Positions 20,901 to 32,691 of a stretch of 62,000 nt of DNA are shown here, in pieces. Below the pieces are notes generated by a model. The model was not told the origin of the DNA. It ran no database searches and worked only from the letters and a program-made list of their open reading frames with translations. The DNA comes from Takakia lepidozioides (Eukaryota; Streptophyta; Takakiopsida; Takakiales; Takakiaceae): the NCBI GenBank assembly GCA_030704615.1, contig CM060734.1:27296042-27358041 (forward strand), read 5' to 3'. The number at the start of each line of letters is the position of its first letter. Position 1 is the stretch's first letter. The position numbers were made by a program, and so were the translations under genes.

Positions 20901-22943
20901 GTGACGGGTGGCATTATAGAAGACCCCCCTGCTGCGACCATTGTACCTGACAAGGAGGAAGTAATTGTAGTGGGTAGGGATGTGACCGAGGTCCAGCCTG
21001 TTGTTGATGATATTCACAGTGGGGGGCAGGGTCCACTCGTTGAAGAGGGAGAGGTCCAGCAAGTTGGTGGGGATGACATGGACGATGGGGGGGTCATTGC
21101 TGATGATGGGGGAAAAGGGGAAGCTATAGGGGGAGAGGGTGGTAGTTTGCCTGGTCCAGGCTGCAGGGGGACCGAAACTTTGCCCTCCGGGGTGACTGTT
21201 GTCTCCCAACCCACTGAGGTGAGACCCCGTGACACCCCTTCAAAAGCTCCTTTCATTGAAAAGTCGAAACTAATTGTTCTAGACCTGAACGGGATCCTTT
21301 GCCACTCTATTCCTAACTTTCAGCCCAACCCAAGGCGTCATTGGCCATGGGTGTTGACCACCAACAAATATGTTTTCCCAAGGCCCCAGGTCTGCGAGTT
21401 TTAAACCTTCTCTTCCGGTATTTCAACGTTGGGATATGGTCCTGTGCTTCCAAGGGGAATGTTGCAGACATCTTGAAAATGGTGATGCAGGGGGTCAAGG
21501 GTTCTCCCTCTTTGTGTGGTCACAAGAGGAGTGTGACCCCTTGACAGAGCCACACCCCACAAAAGGGCCTGCCGTACAGAACTTATAGAAGAGACTGTCG
21601 AGGGTGTGGTCGCAATTTTCTGGATTTAACGAATCCAACACCCTCTTAGTGGATGATTCACCACACAAGGGGAGGGGGAACTCCCTTTGAACATGGTCCA
21701 TCCATTGTCGTTTGATGTCACTGGCAATGTCAGTGGGGCCCGATTCAAACTACCTTTAGAAACAGTCTGGCCCTACTGCCAAGATTTGTTTTGATCCAAG
21801 GATGTGTGTGTCTTCACAGGCACGCGAAAGCTGACCCCGACTGGCAGCTTGAATGTGGGAGAGGATGGGGTCGTTGGGGGAAGTGCTTCTGCGCCCATCC
21901 AGGTGAAACTAACCTTACTGTTTGCAACATGACATCGAAGCCAAAAGAGATGTTTGTTTTGTTCCCCCCGGATGCCCTCTCACGCAAGGCTGGCACTATA
22001 TGTTTTGCAGGGACCACAGGGAGTGGCACTGGGGTCGAATGTGAAGAAGGTGGGTCCTGCGCCAAGGACCATAGTGCTACGGCGCCAGCATTCCGGATCT
22101 GTCCCCCGGCATGAGGAGGCAGCGCCCAAGGTATGGTTGTTCCCAGCCCCTCTCCGCAAACTTACTTGGTTGGTTTCCTTTATGGATACACTTCCTGAAG
22201 CGTTGCAATGTGTATTCATTGCAGGTGAGCAAGAGGAGTGGGTTGTCCCCGGCACCATCATCGCAGCAGGACGTGGTTCCCCAGGCATGCATTCATGGCT
22301 CCTTGCTTTGCCTGGTTTCTAGTAGGGTTATTTTTGCCACCAGGAAGTTGTAGTGTGCAGGGTCTGAGCAGGGTGTTTGTTAGCTTGCTCCGTGGAGGTG
22401 TGTTTATACCATTGCAGCCACCAGAGTTTCTTATCCGTCTAACTAAACCTCTTTTTGTTGCTGCAGTTGAAGACACGTGGGCAGCTTTCCTCAGTTGCCA
22501 CCCTCAGCGACGAGCCTCGCTTCAAGGTACGGTGGTACACCGTAAATTTGCTGCTGATTCAGTATCGTGGCAACCAAGATCGTTTCCATGCCCAGCTGCG
22601 CTTGACTTTCACCCTGTCATTGCTATGTTTATTGCTGAGAAGACCCTGATGTTGGTGTCTGCAGATATCAGATCCTGTGTTTCTCCTGAACCCCAATGAC
22701 AAGCGGTCAAAGACAGCCGCCGCAATGGCGGAAGTGGTGGGAATAGCCGGGGTTGACAAGTTCCACTGCAAGGACATTCGTTCCGGGTGGTACAAGGTGA
22801 AAGTCCACGAGATCATGCTTCAAGTGTTAATTGCCTTGCCCAAATGTGGACGATGCCCCCCCCCAGACCACACTAGCGCACGTGAAAGGCACGGTGACTC
22901 TGTGGCCAGAGAAGAGTATGAGGAAAGGGAAAGTATCAAGTGA
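17920..22943 (+). pseudogene. Multi-exon transposon-type gene with an FCP1-like phosphatase domain
   Basis: Exon 1 is 17920-18219 (100 codons, Ser/Pro-rich then acidic), ending at GTGAGT. Exon 2 is 19493-20302, with an in-frame TAG at 19811-19813; it has a Pro-rich part, then a helical, basic part resembling the small protein of CACTA elements (Transposase_24-like, my inference). Exon 3 is 20482-20577 (or from 20461). Exon 4 starts at 20769: a coiled coil, an acidic stretch, then an FCP1/NIF-type HAD domain with V-L-D-L-N-G (motif I region), R-P-x-V-x-E-F, N-V-G-I-W-S and L-V-D-D-S-P (motif III). A one-base loss in the T run at 21400, a second shift near 21495 and TAG near 21586 break this domain. 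Likely small exons follow: 21831-21902, 22011-22130, 22225-22284 (GC donor), 22467-22526 and 22665-22943. Every proposed junction is phase 0. Motif I reads DLNG rather than DxDxT, so phosphatase activity is doubtful even in the ancestor. Gene identity is uncertain. Confidence 0.5.
18320..19255 (+). mobile_element. LINE C-terminal fragment, family A, copy 1 (inside an intron)
   Basis: Translates in broken frames to a non-LTR reverse transcriptase C-terminal region: an E-Y-A-F-A-I-W-V-D block, V-E-S-F-Q-V-G-V-L-K, H-G-E-F-G-I-P-S and a long helical segment. It matches the - strand copy at 60262-61240 nearly end to end, including the last block M-W-K-T-R-M. Lacks the endonuclease and catalytic RT domains. 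Lies wholly within intron 1 (18220-19492) of the host gene, which explains that intron's size. Confidence 0.7.
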
Positions 22944-23002
22944 GATTTCATGTTTGTAGTCCCTGTTGGGTGTGTAATGATACTCATAGAAGTGAGTATG
23001 AT

Positions 23003-23723
23003 TGTCGCGGCCCTTTGCCTTGAGGGCAGGGGGTCGGGACACATGAGGGGCTGCCCCTGTAGTGGGGGCATCGGCAGCGATAGGTATGGGGGGCTGAAGC
23101 ACCCTTGAGTGCCCAAGGCACTCAAGGAGGCGGAGGCGCTCACTAGGTGGAGCCCCACACACCGGGTTGCGGTGGGGGTGGCTCCACAAGGGGTGGTGGT
23201 AGCTTAGCGGGACTTAGTGGGGGTGGCATAGGACTCACCATGGGGGCGGAGACCTCGTGGTGGGAGACGTGGGGAGCCTTGGACTCATCACGGTCCATAG
23301 GGGCGTGATGAGTGGGCCAAGACTCACCGCGACTCATCACCGGGAGTCGAGGGTTTTCGTGGTGGTTCGCCATAAAATGGCATGGCTGGTTATGAAACCC
23401 CCGCGGACAGCTACAGAAGTATATATAGGGAGTAGTAACCCCGAGAACGGTGCAAGCCCGTTGGTGACCAAAACTAGTGAGTAAGCGACGAGCCGGAAAG
23501 CGACCAAAGAGTGGGGAGCTGTTCCGGACTGCCATCTACCGAAGGGAATTCTCCTAGTCCCAAATAGGTGGAGGGTTTAGAGGAAGCGAAGGGGGACCAT
23601 TATGTCCCGGTGAGCAGCCGAAGCTGCAAGTTGGCCCGGGCGGCCAGGTTGGGAGTCAGGCGCGCGCATCAAAGCGAGTATCTATGACTTGAAGGGGAGC
23701 TTACCGAAGTGAGGTGCGCGACA
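23003..23723 (+). repeat. 5' LTR of the chromovirus
   Basis: Starts TGTCGCG and ends CGCGACA. A TATA box (TATATATAG, 23420-23428) near the middle marks the likely U3/R region. Frames read across the LTR are shadows, not genes. Confidence 0.95.
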
Positions 23724-23725
23724 CT

Positions 23726-23737
23726 TGGTATCAGAGC
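23726..23737 (+). promoter_or_regulatory. Primer binding site (tRNA-iMet type)
   Basis: TGGTATCAGAGC is complementary to the 3' end of initiator methionine tRNA, the usual primer of plant LTR retrotransposons. It sits two bases after the LTR end. Confidence 0.9.
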
Positions 23738-23778
23738 TTAGAGTTCAGTACGCAATCGTCCTTGGGATTGGCCTCATC

Positions 23779-26700
23779 ATGGGGTCGGGCAAGCCAAAGC
23801 GAAAGCGGAACGGCCCAAAAGATGATGATCCTGGTGAGCCCGATGGGGGCGACGTGTCACCGAGGCGGCCGTTTGAGGAAGCGATGAATGTTTCCGAAAA
23901 CGAGGCCGCTCAAGAGCGAGAGGAATCCGAGGAGTCGGAGCCCGAGGAATCCTTGAGAGCTCCGACAAACCAAGAGATGCCTCCCATGCCGGCAGCCTTT
24001 TGGGAAGGGTTGTTGGCGCAGTTTGGCGGGACGTTGAAAGACGTGTTGAAGGCGGCTAATGCCACTTCCACTAAGGCAAAGTTTAAGGTGAAGCCTAAGG
24101 AACCCGGCACCTTCGAGGGCGTTCGAAATCGGAAGGCACTCAACACCTGGCTCCTGGAGCTAGAGCAGTACTTCCGGGCGGCCAAGTTGAGTGACGAGGA
24201 TCGGGTGGAAGTGGCTCCCACCTATTTGAGGGGCTATGCTCAACAATGGTGGCAGAAACGCCTTCACGACCGAGGCCCAAGCCCGGAAACCTTGAACTGG
24301 AGTGGGTTCAAGGAATTGATGAAGAGACAGTTTGTGCCCCTCAACGCATCCTGGCTTGCCCGGGACAAGATGAGGAATTTGAAGCAAACAGATGACATTC
24401 GGGGTATGTCCAGGCTTTCAATGTGTGTTGCTCGAAGTCGTGGGACATGGCAGAACCAGAAATGGTCTTCAACTTTGTGGCGGGACTGGCCCCATGGGCC
24501 AGGTGGAAGTTGGAAGAGAAGCCACCCAAGACTTTGAACGAGGCAATTGAGAGGGCTGAATGTTTCTCGGATGTCCCTAGGGGTGAGAGACAAGGCCGTA
24601 CGGAGCTGAACCACAAGAAGACCCGGCGGGAAGGTGACTCCTTCCGACCGGAAAAGAAGTGGGATAGGCCACGCGGCGATAATGGCACGTGGAAATCGAA
24701 GGGAGGGCCTTCACACGTCAAGGCGGCACCCGGTGCTTCGAAAGGAAAAGCGGGTGGACGGCTTATGGCGGACAGAAGGCGACCTTTGATGGAGTGTGTT
24801 TCAATTGCGGGGAGCCCGGGCACATGGCCAAGAAGTGCACGAAGCCCCGGCAATTGAACATGACTCGGGCGACCACGGAGCTGTCGGAAGATACCATCAG
24901 TCGCTTGGTGGAAGCGGTGGTCGCCAGGACTTGCAAGGTAGGCAACTATTCTTGTGAGTTGTATCAGGAAACTGGCGCCCTGCGTAAAGGGAGTCAGTTA
25001 TTGTTCGTGGATGGGATAATATCCGGAACTAATGTGTCGTTGTTGGTGGACACAGGAGCGTCGCACTCCTTCATGACACCGGCGGCGGCACAAAATCTGG
25101 GACTCCCGACAAGTGACGTGGGGGCCTCTATTGAGGTGCGTTCTGCCAAAGGAGAACCACAGTTGGCGACAAGGTTGGCGTTTGATGTTCCTCTTCAACT
25201 GGGGAGTTGGGAGGGACGTGAGAACTTCACCATCTGCGAGATCGATGGAGTAGATCTCATTTTGGGATGACCTTTTTGAGCAAATCCGGAGCGGTCATAG
25301 ATGGCCGCAAGAGAGTAGTCACGCTGCCATGTGGGAATGGTGGCGAGGTCTTACGAGTGTCGGAAACGCCCAAATCCGTGGGAGGGCGAATAAACCTTCT
25401 GTCAGCAAGGGAGTGGGCCGTGGAGGAGGCACACGAACCCCAGTTTTTGCTTTACATTAGAGAAGTGAAGGGAGAAGGCGATGGGGAGCCGAGCCCAGAT
25501 TGGATCAAGGGGATTTTGGAGAAATACCAGGATGTGATGCCGGAGGATTTACCAAGCGGCTTGCCACCGCGAGAGGAGTTGACCACAAGATTGAGGTGAT
25601 ACCGGGATCGGAACCGCCTGCCAAGGCGCCCTACCGGTTGAGCCACAGAGAGTTGGTCGAGCTGAAGACTCAGCTCAAGGATCTAATGTCAAAGAGGTAC
25701 ATCCGGCCGAGTAATCACCTTACGGAGCCCCGGTGCTATTCGCAGACAAGAAGGATGGGACGCTGCGGATGTGTGTCGATTACAGGGCTCTGAATAAGGT
25801 GACTATCAAAAACCGGTACCCTTTGCCAAGGATCGACGACCTCTTCGATCGGTTGGCAGGAGCAAAGTATTTCAGCCGGATCGACTTGCGCTCCGGCTAT
25901 CATCAAATTCGGGTGGCGGAAGGAGATGAGGAGAAGACCGCGTGCAGGACAAGGTATGGTTCATATGAGTTCTTGGTGATGCCTTTTGGGCTCACCAATG
26001 CACCAGCGACCTTTAGCACGCTGATGAACAGCCTTTTTCAGGAGTGGTTGGATGACTTTGTGATCGTGTACATCGACGACATCTTGGTGTACTCGAAAAC
26101 AAAGGAGGAGCACCTGGAGCACCTCAAAAGGGTGTTCCAAAAGTTGCGGGAAGGGAAGCTGTACGCCAAAGCTTCAAAGTGCGAATTCGGGGTCACGAAA
26201 GTGGAGTTCTTGGGGCATGTGATTACACAGGATGGGATCAAAATGGATGACAGAAAGGTGAGGGCGATCTTGGACTGGGAGCCTCCGACTTCGGTCCCGG
26301 GAGTGCGATCCTTCCTAGGACTCGCCTCCTATTACCGGAAGTATGTGAGAAATTTCGCCAAGATCGCGGGGCCGCTGTCGGACCTTCTGTGTAAATCCAA
26401 AGTCTGGGTATGGAACACATTTTGTGGCCAAGCTTTTGCTGAATTGAAGCAGCGGATGGCGGAAGCTCCAGTCTTGAAAATCCCGGAGTTCGATCGTCCA
26501 TTTGAGATTCATACAGATGCGTCGGACTTCGCGATTGGGGTGTACTTATGCAAGATGGACGTCCAGTGGCTTACGAAAGTAAGAAACTGAATGAAGTGGA
26601 GCGACGGTGGCCTACGCACGAAAAAGAGATGAAGGCGGTGGTGCACTGTCTTGAGCTTTGGCGCCACTATGTTGGTTCCAACCCAGTGAAGGTGTTCACG

Positions 26701-28331
26701 GACAATGTCACGGTGAAGTATTTTGCCACGCAGCCCAAGTTGTCCCCAAAACAACTTAGGTGGCAAGATACTTTGGCGGTGTTCGACGTGGATATCCAGT
26801 ACAAACCGGGACGAGACAACGTGGTGGCCGATGCTTTAAGTAGAAAGCAGCAGCTCTTGTTGGTGTACAAGGGCGAGACGGCGCTCCAAAGGAAGATCCG
26901 AAAGGCTTGCCGGAAGGATGAGCTGGCGAAGTCCGTGATGCAGGACTTGAGGATGGGGGTTAAATCGCAGTTCCACTTGCAAAATGGACTGCTCCGGTAT
27001 AAGCAAAAACGTCTCTACGTGCCAAAGGGAGGGATCAGAGATAGCCTCTTGAGAGAATGCCATGATAGCCCGCTTGCGGGCCACGGCGGAGCCAAGCGCA
27101 CTGCGGCACTCTTGAAGAAAGAGTATTTCTGGCCCAAACTGAGGGAGGAGGCAGAGGAGTATGTCAAGACATGCACCACATGCCAACAAAACCGGAGCGA
27201 GTACAAAAAGCAAGCGGGGCTGTTACAACCCTTGCCGATTCCAGAGGGGACTTGGGAAAGCGTCTCGATGGATTTCATGACTGCTATGCCGCTGTCAAAA
27301 GGATTCGATGCAATCATGGTGGTGGTGGTGGATAGGTTCAGTAAAATGGGCCATTTCATCCCCACCAAGGAGACGGCAACGGCGCAGGAGACAGGGCGAC
27401 TTTACTTCGCCCACGTCTTAAAGCATCATGGAGTCCCGAAGGATATTGTCTCGGATCGCGATCCAAAGTTTACGAGTAAATTTTGGAGGACACTTTATGG
27501 GGACGAGGCTGAAGATGAGCACCGCCTTCCGACCTACGACCGACGGCCAAACAGAAAGGGTGAATTCCGTAGTGAAGCAGATCCTGCGGAATTACGTGTC
27601 GGCAGACCAAACAGACTAGGTGGAACACTTAGACGCGGCAGAGTTCTGTTATAATAACACAGAACACTCCGCAACGGGAGTTTCCCCTTTCGTATTGGTC
27701 TATATGGAAAGCACCTCTGGTGCCGACAAGTTGGGCCGCCCAGGACGTTGAGGAACTGGCAGTAGCGGCGGTACTGGAAGAACGCGAGCGTTTGTTGAAG
27801 CTCGCAAAGTACAACATTGCCAAAGCCAGGAAACGGTATGAAAGGCAGGCGAATCGGAAGCGGAGGGAAGTGAAGTTTGAGGCAGGCACAGAGGTCTGGT
27901 TGAACATCAAGAATTTCCGACTACCTCCGGAAGTGAGTCCGAAGTTCGTACCTCCGTATGCGGGACCCTTTCGCATTCGGAAGGTTATGAATGAGGATGT
28001 GTATGAATTGGAGCTGCCGGCAAACAGCAAGGTGCACCCAGTATTCCATGTCTCACTTTTGAAGCCTTACTTCAAAGATGAAGCGCGTCCGAATCGGCAT
28101 CAAGTGTTGCGTCCGTCACCTAGGCTGTTGGATCATGAAAATGAACCTGAGTACGAGGTGGAGGCAATACTTAAGTCGAGGAGGTTCAAGAACCGAGAAA
28201 CAGAGTATCTCGTCAAATGGAAGGGCTATCATCATGTGGAGGCATCTTGGGTGCGTGCCTCAGAAATGGGAAATGCATCCGAGGCGGTTGCAGCTTTCGA
28301 AGGGCGACCTCAAAAGTGGAAGAAACGTTGA
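23779..28331 (+). pseudogene. Chromovirus gag-pol polyprotein, at least seven frame changes
   Basis: Starts at ATG 23779. Gag has an acidic N-terminus and a capsid-like region with T-W-L-L-E-L-E-Q-Y-F (about 24150), then a CCHC knuckle C-F-N-C-G-E-P-G-H-M-A-K-K-C (about 24800-24840). Protease shows L-V-D-T-G-A-S-H-S-F (about 25045). Reverse transcriptase shows D-L-R-S-G-Y-H-Q-I and the catalytic Y-I-D-D-I-L-V-Y (about 26070). RNase H shows H-T-D-A-S-D-F-A-I. Integrase shows an H-H-C-C finger ending C-T-T-C, then V-V-D-R-F, S-D-R-D-P-K-F and D-G-Q-T-E-R as the D-D-E triad. The C-terminal chromodomain has Y-L-V-K-W-K-G-Y (about 28205). Open pieces change frame near 24430, 24700, 25265, 25570, 25715, 26560, 27490 and 27660. 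The near-identical LTRs beside so many single-base shifts are a mismatch worth noting: either rapid decay or base-call errors in the assembly. Confidence 0.9.
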
Positions 28332-29235
28332 TGGGGACATCAACCTTGGAGCGTGGGGGAGGAAATGCATGCTTAGCCCGGCTTAGCTAGCTTAGGAATC
28401 CGATTACAAAAACTTGTATTGTACAAAAATTTGTTATAAAGGAAATGGGTTCCAAATGTTGTGCGTCCTATTTTGTTTGGAATGGTGATGCATGGTATGG
28501 TTGGCTAGTGTGTAGAATGCATGCTAGCTTATAAAAGTGGGAGAGGTAAATTGGGTTAATCGTGTGTTTGCGTAGTGCCGAAATCGGGTGACCCCCATCC
28601 AAGGGGCAAGGAAACTTGCCACTTCTTTGGGAGTTCACGTGCTAGTGCGCACCTGGCGCGTGCGCGTACTATAACTGCGCTACCGAGGGGGTTGCCTTGT
28701 AGTGCAGGCTAACGCGGAAGCTACGTGCTTCCGTTCACGTACTATAATCGTGTAGCCTCGGGACGAAGTCGTAGTGCGGCTTCGGCGTGTTCCCGTACCT
28801 CAGGCCAGTATTCCAAGGCGGACCCAATTGTAGTGATTGGGGCGCACGGTTGGTTCAAGGTTATCTTCCTAGTCAAAGAGGGTTCCAGGGAACCCTTGCT
28901 CAAGGTGATGCCAAAAGTGGCATCATGAGCGATCGCAAGCAATGTTGTTGCAGTAAGGCGATTCGATCCTCGGGAGGATCGTTCCTTGGCCTTGAAGTAG
29001 GCCAAGAAGAGTGCACTGGGAGGAGCTGGAGAGGCTCCACCCTTGGCCGGGACTTGGAGGAAGTCGGCCGAACTAGCTAGTGGAGAGTAGAGTCAAGTGT
29101 GGGGTTTGGTTCTTTGCCATGGGACGCCATGGTGCGGAAACAAACTCCTTGATGTGGGACGTCACAACTTGGATGTTTGTTTCTACAAAATGGACAAGTC
29201 GATGAGGACATCGACTCCCTGTTGGTAGGGGTGTG

Positions 29236-29963
29236 TGTCGCGGCCCTTTGCCTTGAGGGCAGGGGGTCGGGACACATGAGGGGCTGCCCCTGTAGTGGGG
29301 GCATCGGCAGCGATAGGTATGGGGGGCTGAAGCACCCTTGAGTGCCCAAGGCACTCAAGGAGGCGGAGGCGCTCACTAGGTGGAGCCCCGCACACCGGGT
29401 TGCGGTGGGGGTGGCTCCACAAGGGGTGGTGGTAGCTTAGCGGGACTTAGTGGGGGCGGCATAGGACTCACCATGGGGGCGGAGACCTCGTGGTGGGAGT
29501 CGTGGGGAGTCTTGGGACTCATCACGGTCCATAGGGGCCGTGGTGAGTGGGCCATGACTCACCGCGACTCATCACCGGGAGTCGAGGGTTTTCGTGGTGG
29601 TTCGCCATAAAATGGCATGGCTGGTTGTGAAACCCCCGCGGACAGCTACAGAAGTATATATAAGGGCAGTAGTGACCCCGAGAACGGTGCAAGCCCGTTG
29701 GTGACCAAAAACTAGTGAGTAAGCGAGCGAGCCGGAAAGCGACCAAAGAGTGGGGAGCTGTTCCGGACTGCCATCTACCAAAGGGAATTCTCCTAGTCCC
29801 AAATAGGTGGAGGGTTTAGAGGGAAGCGAAGGGGGACCGTTATGTCCCGGTGAGCAGCCGAAGCTCCAAATTGGCCCGGGCGGCCAGGTTGGGAGTCAGG
29901 CGCACGCATCAAAGCGAGTATCTATGACTTGAAGGGGAGCTTACCGAAGTGAAGTGCGCGACA
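29236..29963 (+). repeat. 3' LTR of the chromovirus
   Basis: Same ends as the 5' LTR, 728 bp, with a TATA box at 29655-29662. A purine-rich GGTAGGGGTGTG immediately upstream is the likely polypurine tract. Confidence 0.95.
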
Positions 29964-32450
29964 CTGCACGTATCTAACTGCTGTTGTAAAGCCTCCATGG
30001 GCTTTGCATGAGGTTCAACGAGGGCTGCATAGGCAACAGTCAGATTATTGGCTTCCTTCCGAGACTTGGTAGTCACAGAAAGATCATTTTTTCGTGATGT
30101 GAGCATTTGCTGCAACTCAAGGATGTACTTGTCCTTCTCAGCCTCAACCTGACTGTACTGTTGGAAAGTATCCTCATTGCAACGGATAGTAGCCTTCAAG
30201 TCAGCAATGAGTTTCCCTTGCTCCATTGTCTCAGCCTCCACCATCATACACCTCTCTGCTTGTCTGTTAAGTTCTAATGCAGTTTGCTCGAGAGCAGTCG
30301 TTAGTGTGGCACATTGGATGGTCATTTTCTGATGAACTGCCTCCAACTCTGTATGAAGCACCTTCACTTCCTACAATTTTCCCTCATGCTTCACCTGCAA
30401 CTAGTATAGCTGTTGCTTATGTACTTCATGCAACTTCTCCTGCTCCAGACCCGCTTCAATCAGATTCCCCTTTGCTAGCTGCAGGGCAGCCTTCGTGTCA
30501 TCCAACTTTTTTTGCAACTTGAGGTTGGCCTCCAGATCCACCTTATTTGCACACTCTATGGCAATTCTTGCCTCGAATTCTTGCTTGAGCTCCTCCCTCA
30601 AAGCTGTCAATTGTGTGGATGAAACATGGGATTTCACATAAGTGCCCAACAAATTGAGTGTCATGCTTATGGAACTCATAAGCATGGCCTGCTGTGGGTC
30701 TTCATGGGAAACTTGTTGATGGTCCCCCTGATTCTCCACAGTGTGATGTTTCACAAACCATTCAGGCCATGTTCCCACAAGATCTTCTTCCTGAACGACC
30801 TCATTCTCCACAGGTGCTGCAGTGCCCTTACATTCTACCCCTGGAACCTCCGCCACAGGTTCGGGCATCACATGCACAGCAGGGATTTCCTTGGTCAAAC
30901 TCTGCATCTTTGGTACCACTAGTTCCCTGACCAAACCAGAGTTTTCATAGAGAAGGTCACCCTTCTCAATTTCTGCCACTACCTGCTCTGTAGTGGGGAT
31001 GTCTAACCCTTCTCCTTCCACAGCAATAGGCTCTGGTGTAACAGCATGTACTATCTGAGTTACCCCTAGGACAACTGAGTCAACTGACTGTGGTGGCTGT
31101 GGTACTGAGGTGACTTCTTCCTCCCTCTCCAAAGGCCGTGCTTCCAACAATAACAGCCCTCTGTGCTGTTGTTCCCCATCCTGCACAAGAGCTATGGAAA
31201 CATCATCTTGCGGTTTCCTTGAAGCTAGTGGATCTGCCACTACAGTCGTATCCCGCTTTTGTCTCTTAGACTGGTGCTGCCCCTCCAATCCCCCTTCACC
31301 TTGTGACGAGTCCTGCTTCTCAATTGCAGTTGTGGCTGTCTCAAACACTCTCATCTCCTTGCGTTCTCGCGCATCAAGTAAACAAGAATCAATGATAATT
31401 TGCGCAATTATTGGGCCAGACACAATTATCGGAGACTTAGCAGCAGTGCCTTGTAACCGCTTCATCTCTTCCACTAGACCATTGTACATCAACTCCGCCC
31501 AAGCCACATCCTCTCCCCTCAAGGCATTCAGTATCTCCTCCGTGAATGATCTGCTAAGGTATTGTTGGTTCTACTTCATGGCAAACAGAACGTTCAGTAT
31601 TTGGCCAACTTCCCTTAACCCTCGGTACTCGGCCATGGTGCAGGTGTATCCTTGAGTCTTAAAGAAACTCGCTTCTTGGAACAAATTCCCTATTTGCAAT
31701 CTTGTCTTGTGTTCATCAACATTCACATGCCCAGATGGCAATTCAAACAGTTGCTGCAAGTACTAGGGAGTAATCTCTATATCTACTCCCCTCACCTATG
31801 TAACTCTTGTCCGAGGCTCAAAGTTCTAAATGAATTGAATCATGAACTTCCGATGATGCAAAGACCATTCCTTGCGTAGTAGCCCTTCCAATTACAACTC
31901 CTTCAGCAGCTGCACTGCTTGTGGTGTAGCAATTGTTTGCTTCTGCAGAATCGTGGTGCTCTTCACCCTGATATCCTCCATTCCCCTAATTCTCTTCATC
32001 CCAGACAAACAAGAAGGCCTTGTTTGGAATAGTTGTAGGAAAGCTTGCAGGGCATAGAGCATAAAGGTATGGTTGGCACAGAAAGGAACAGGTAAATGAG
32101 TGTAAGCCTGTGGGGCTTGCAGATAGTGAGTGAGAGAGAATGTCCTTTCAACCCGTCCGTCCTTGCGCCACTGCGTAAGAAGTAAAGCTAGCGTGTAGTC
32201 TGTAATATCCACCATAGCTACAAAGCTATAGCTTTGATTGCCCCTCCCGTCGAGACGCTGATTATTCGGAGCAACCCCGACTCTTCCGCTCATAACTTTT
32301 CTAATTTCTTGCTCTTGTTTCTTGGAGGGAATCACCTGCATGAAATTCTCCCTCCTAATTGGTTGTTGCCTCCTCGGATAACTTCTAAATTTTTCCCCCA
32401 TCTGCTCACATTCCCACCTGGAATGTCCACTATGACCAAGTGCACACGTC
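29964..32450 (-). pseudogene. Unrecognised transposon-type protein with long coiled coil, truncated by the chromovirus
   Basis: Reads leftward from about 32450. The N-terminal piece (to 31892) has a C-x3-H-x2-H-x4-C cluster near 32430, which looks like a worn zinc knuckle, followed by basic residues and an unknown globular region. A second piece (31759-31571) is followed after a stop near 31570 by a long open segment (31522-30401) that is acidic and Pro/Glu-rich, then helical. A last piece (30367-29964) is strongly coiled coil with heptad-like Leu/Ala spacing. The coding frame runs open right into the LTR edge at 29963, so the C-terminus was removed by whatever joined the gypsy element here. 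I do not recognise the family; a gag-like or plant mobile-element structural protein is a guess. Confidence 0.45.
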
Positions 32451-32530
32451 AGTGACGTCACGTCAGTGACGTCACGTCAGTGACGTCACGTCACGTCGGA
32501 CCTGACGCTGACGCGACCAACGTCACGTCA
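32446..32530. promoter_or_regulatory. TGACGTCA tract upstream of hairpin array 3
   Basis: Three consecutive copies of CAGTGACGTCACGT plus further ACGTCA/TGACGC cores in about 85 bp. TGACGTCA is a perfect palindromic bZIP (CRE/TGA) site. The layout repeats that of 2300-2385: tract, about 150-200 bp of A/T-rich DNA, hairpin array, TATA box, gene. Confidence 0.55.
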
Positions 32531-32691
32531 GTTTTGCCGGAAAATCAGTAAAACATGAGTTAGGTGAAAAATATGTCACGTAGGTGGACACGTTGTATTC
32601 CAAGCGACACCTTGACAAGTGAATGAATTGTTTATTAAATTACTCCATCCGCCAATAGTTGAGGTCATTTTTAAATCATTATTGTTAAATT

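Larger units (their letters stand above)
23003..29963 (+). mobile_element. Ty3/gypsy chromovirus, full length with two LTRs
   Basis: LTRs of 721 bp and 728 bp begin TGTCGCG and end CGCGACA, a perfect 7-bp terminal inverted repeat. By eye they differ by about 15 substitutions and 7-8 single-base indels, so roughly 97-98% identity and a fairly recent insertion. A primer site TGGTATCAGAGC lies 2-3 nt inside the 5' LTR. Internal order is gag, protease, reverse transcriptase, RNase H, integrase, chromodomain, which is typical of plant chromoviruses. The 900 bp between the chromodomain stop and the 3' LTR has no gene. The flanks (ATGAT before, CTGCA after) do not match, so there is no target-site duplication. 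Confidence 0.95.

Noticed and set aside
28742-29746. Minus-strand open frames over the chromovirus 3' region and LTR
   Set aside because: They recur in both LTRs, have no domain and are antisense to the element; they are by-products of the G-rich LTR.
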